Shown here piece after piece: positions 20,400 through 20,639 of a DNA stretch of 20,639 bases. This DNA comes from Candidatus Omnitrophota bacterium (GTDB taxonomy: Bacteria > Omnitrophota > Gorgyraeia > Gygaellales > Profunditerraquicolaceae). The stretch spans positions 1 through 20,639 of the forward strand of contig JAGUUJ010000026.1 in the NCBI GenBank assembly GCA_020063525.1, given 5' to 3'. The position numbers were made by a program, and so were the translations under genes. How positions within the stretch are numbered: the first letter of the stretch is position 1; each line of letters starts with the position of its first letter. Below the pieces are notes generated by a model. It saw only the letters and a list, made by a program, of their open reading frames with translations, did not search any database and was not told the origin of the DNA.

Positions 20400-20639
20400 G
20401 ATAGAGGTTATTCCTTCGGCACAAAATGGTCTGGACAATTTAGAAAAGAGGTTTTTTGAGCAGATAAAAGATAAGATAAATTCTTTAAAATCTAATCCCC
20501 GTCCGCATGGCTGTCTGAAGTTAACTGCTGAGGAAGGTTATCGGATAAGGAGTGGAGACTATAGGGTTCTCTATCGCATAGACGATAAAAATAAAGTGAT
20601 TTATATCTATAGGATAAAACATCGAAAGGAATCTTATAG
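20389..20639 (+). CDS. RelE/ParE-family toxin, last residues cut by window edge
   Basis: A GTG start after AGGAGG opens a frame of 83 complete codons to the window edge. Typical features are KIEVIPSAQNGLDNL, the basic helix, NPRPHGCLKL, and the C-terminal YRIRSGDYRVLYRIDD with IYRIKHRKESY. Arginines in RSGDYR and the final HRKE stretch are those that RelE-type mRNA interferases use. Family members usually end within a few residues of this point, so the gene is almost complete. It is cotranscribed with the preceding antitoxin. RelE-like RNase and ParE-like gyrase poison activities cannot be separated from sequence alone. Confidence 0.85.
   Translation, partial: MEYKIEVIPSAQNGLDNLEKRFFEQIKDKINSLKSNPRPHGCLKLTAEEGYRIRSGDYRVLYRIDDKNKVIYIYRIKHRKESY

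Overview
This window is chromosomal DNA around a bacterial replication origin. The dnaA-dnaN-dciA genes run rightward from about 16.2 kb, and everything from rpmH (15.9 kb) to the left edge runs leftward, so all genes point away from the rpmH/dnaA intergenic region, the likely oriC. A YidC with a large extracytoplasmic domain and a trkA/trkH potassium system suggest a Gram-negative-type cell envelope. The many 7-bp tandem arrays and small hairpin repeats remind me of uncultivated candidate phyla such as Omnitrophota, but that assignment is an inference from style only.

Left arm, read leftward from the origin: rpmH-yidD-yidC-jag(N domain only), with no rnpA; then parA-parB (with a promoter and a parS-like site in front), ndk, yicC, gmk, rpoZ, a stand-alone coaC, tRNA-Cys, tRNA-Leu, tRNA-Val, a threonyl-tRNA synthetase lacking its TGS domain, infC-rpmI-rplT, two trkA genes, a 36-residue membrane microprotein, trkH, an exported OB-fold-like protein, pheS, and a DNA methyltransferase cut by the left edge where pheT would normally be. 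Many neighbours overlap by 1-40 bases or join through ATGA/GTGA junctions, which implies long translationally coupled transcription units.

Right arm: dnaA, dnaN, dciA, then, where gyrB is often found, an accessory island. It holds a PIN-domain gene overlapping a 56-residue partner, a two-hairpin repeat, a small ORF or remnant, and a RHH-type antitoxin with a RelE/ParE-type toxin cut by the right edge. A short split sequence block lies before both toxin modules.

The most unusual thread is repeats inside genes. Two 7-bp arrays encode most of the signal peptide of the OB-fold-like protein, two more form an in-frame insertion in pheS, and a two-hairpin REP-like element supplies the C-terminal tail of YidC. 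Other hairpin or short-unit elements fill the gaps at trkA/rplT, rpmI/infC, infC/thrS, tRNA-Leu/tRNA-Cys and yicC/ndk. Other points of interest are an apparent ATA start for infC, the trkA-microprotein-trkH arrangement, and a Tyr at the position of the usual Arg/Lys in the YidC groove.
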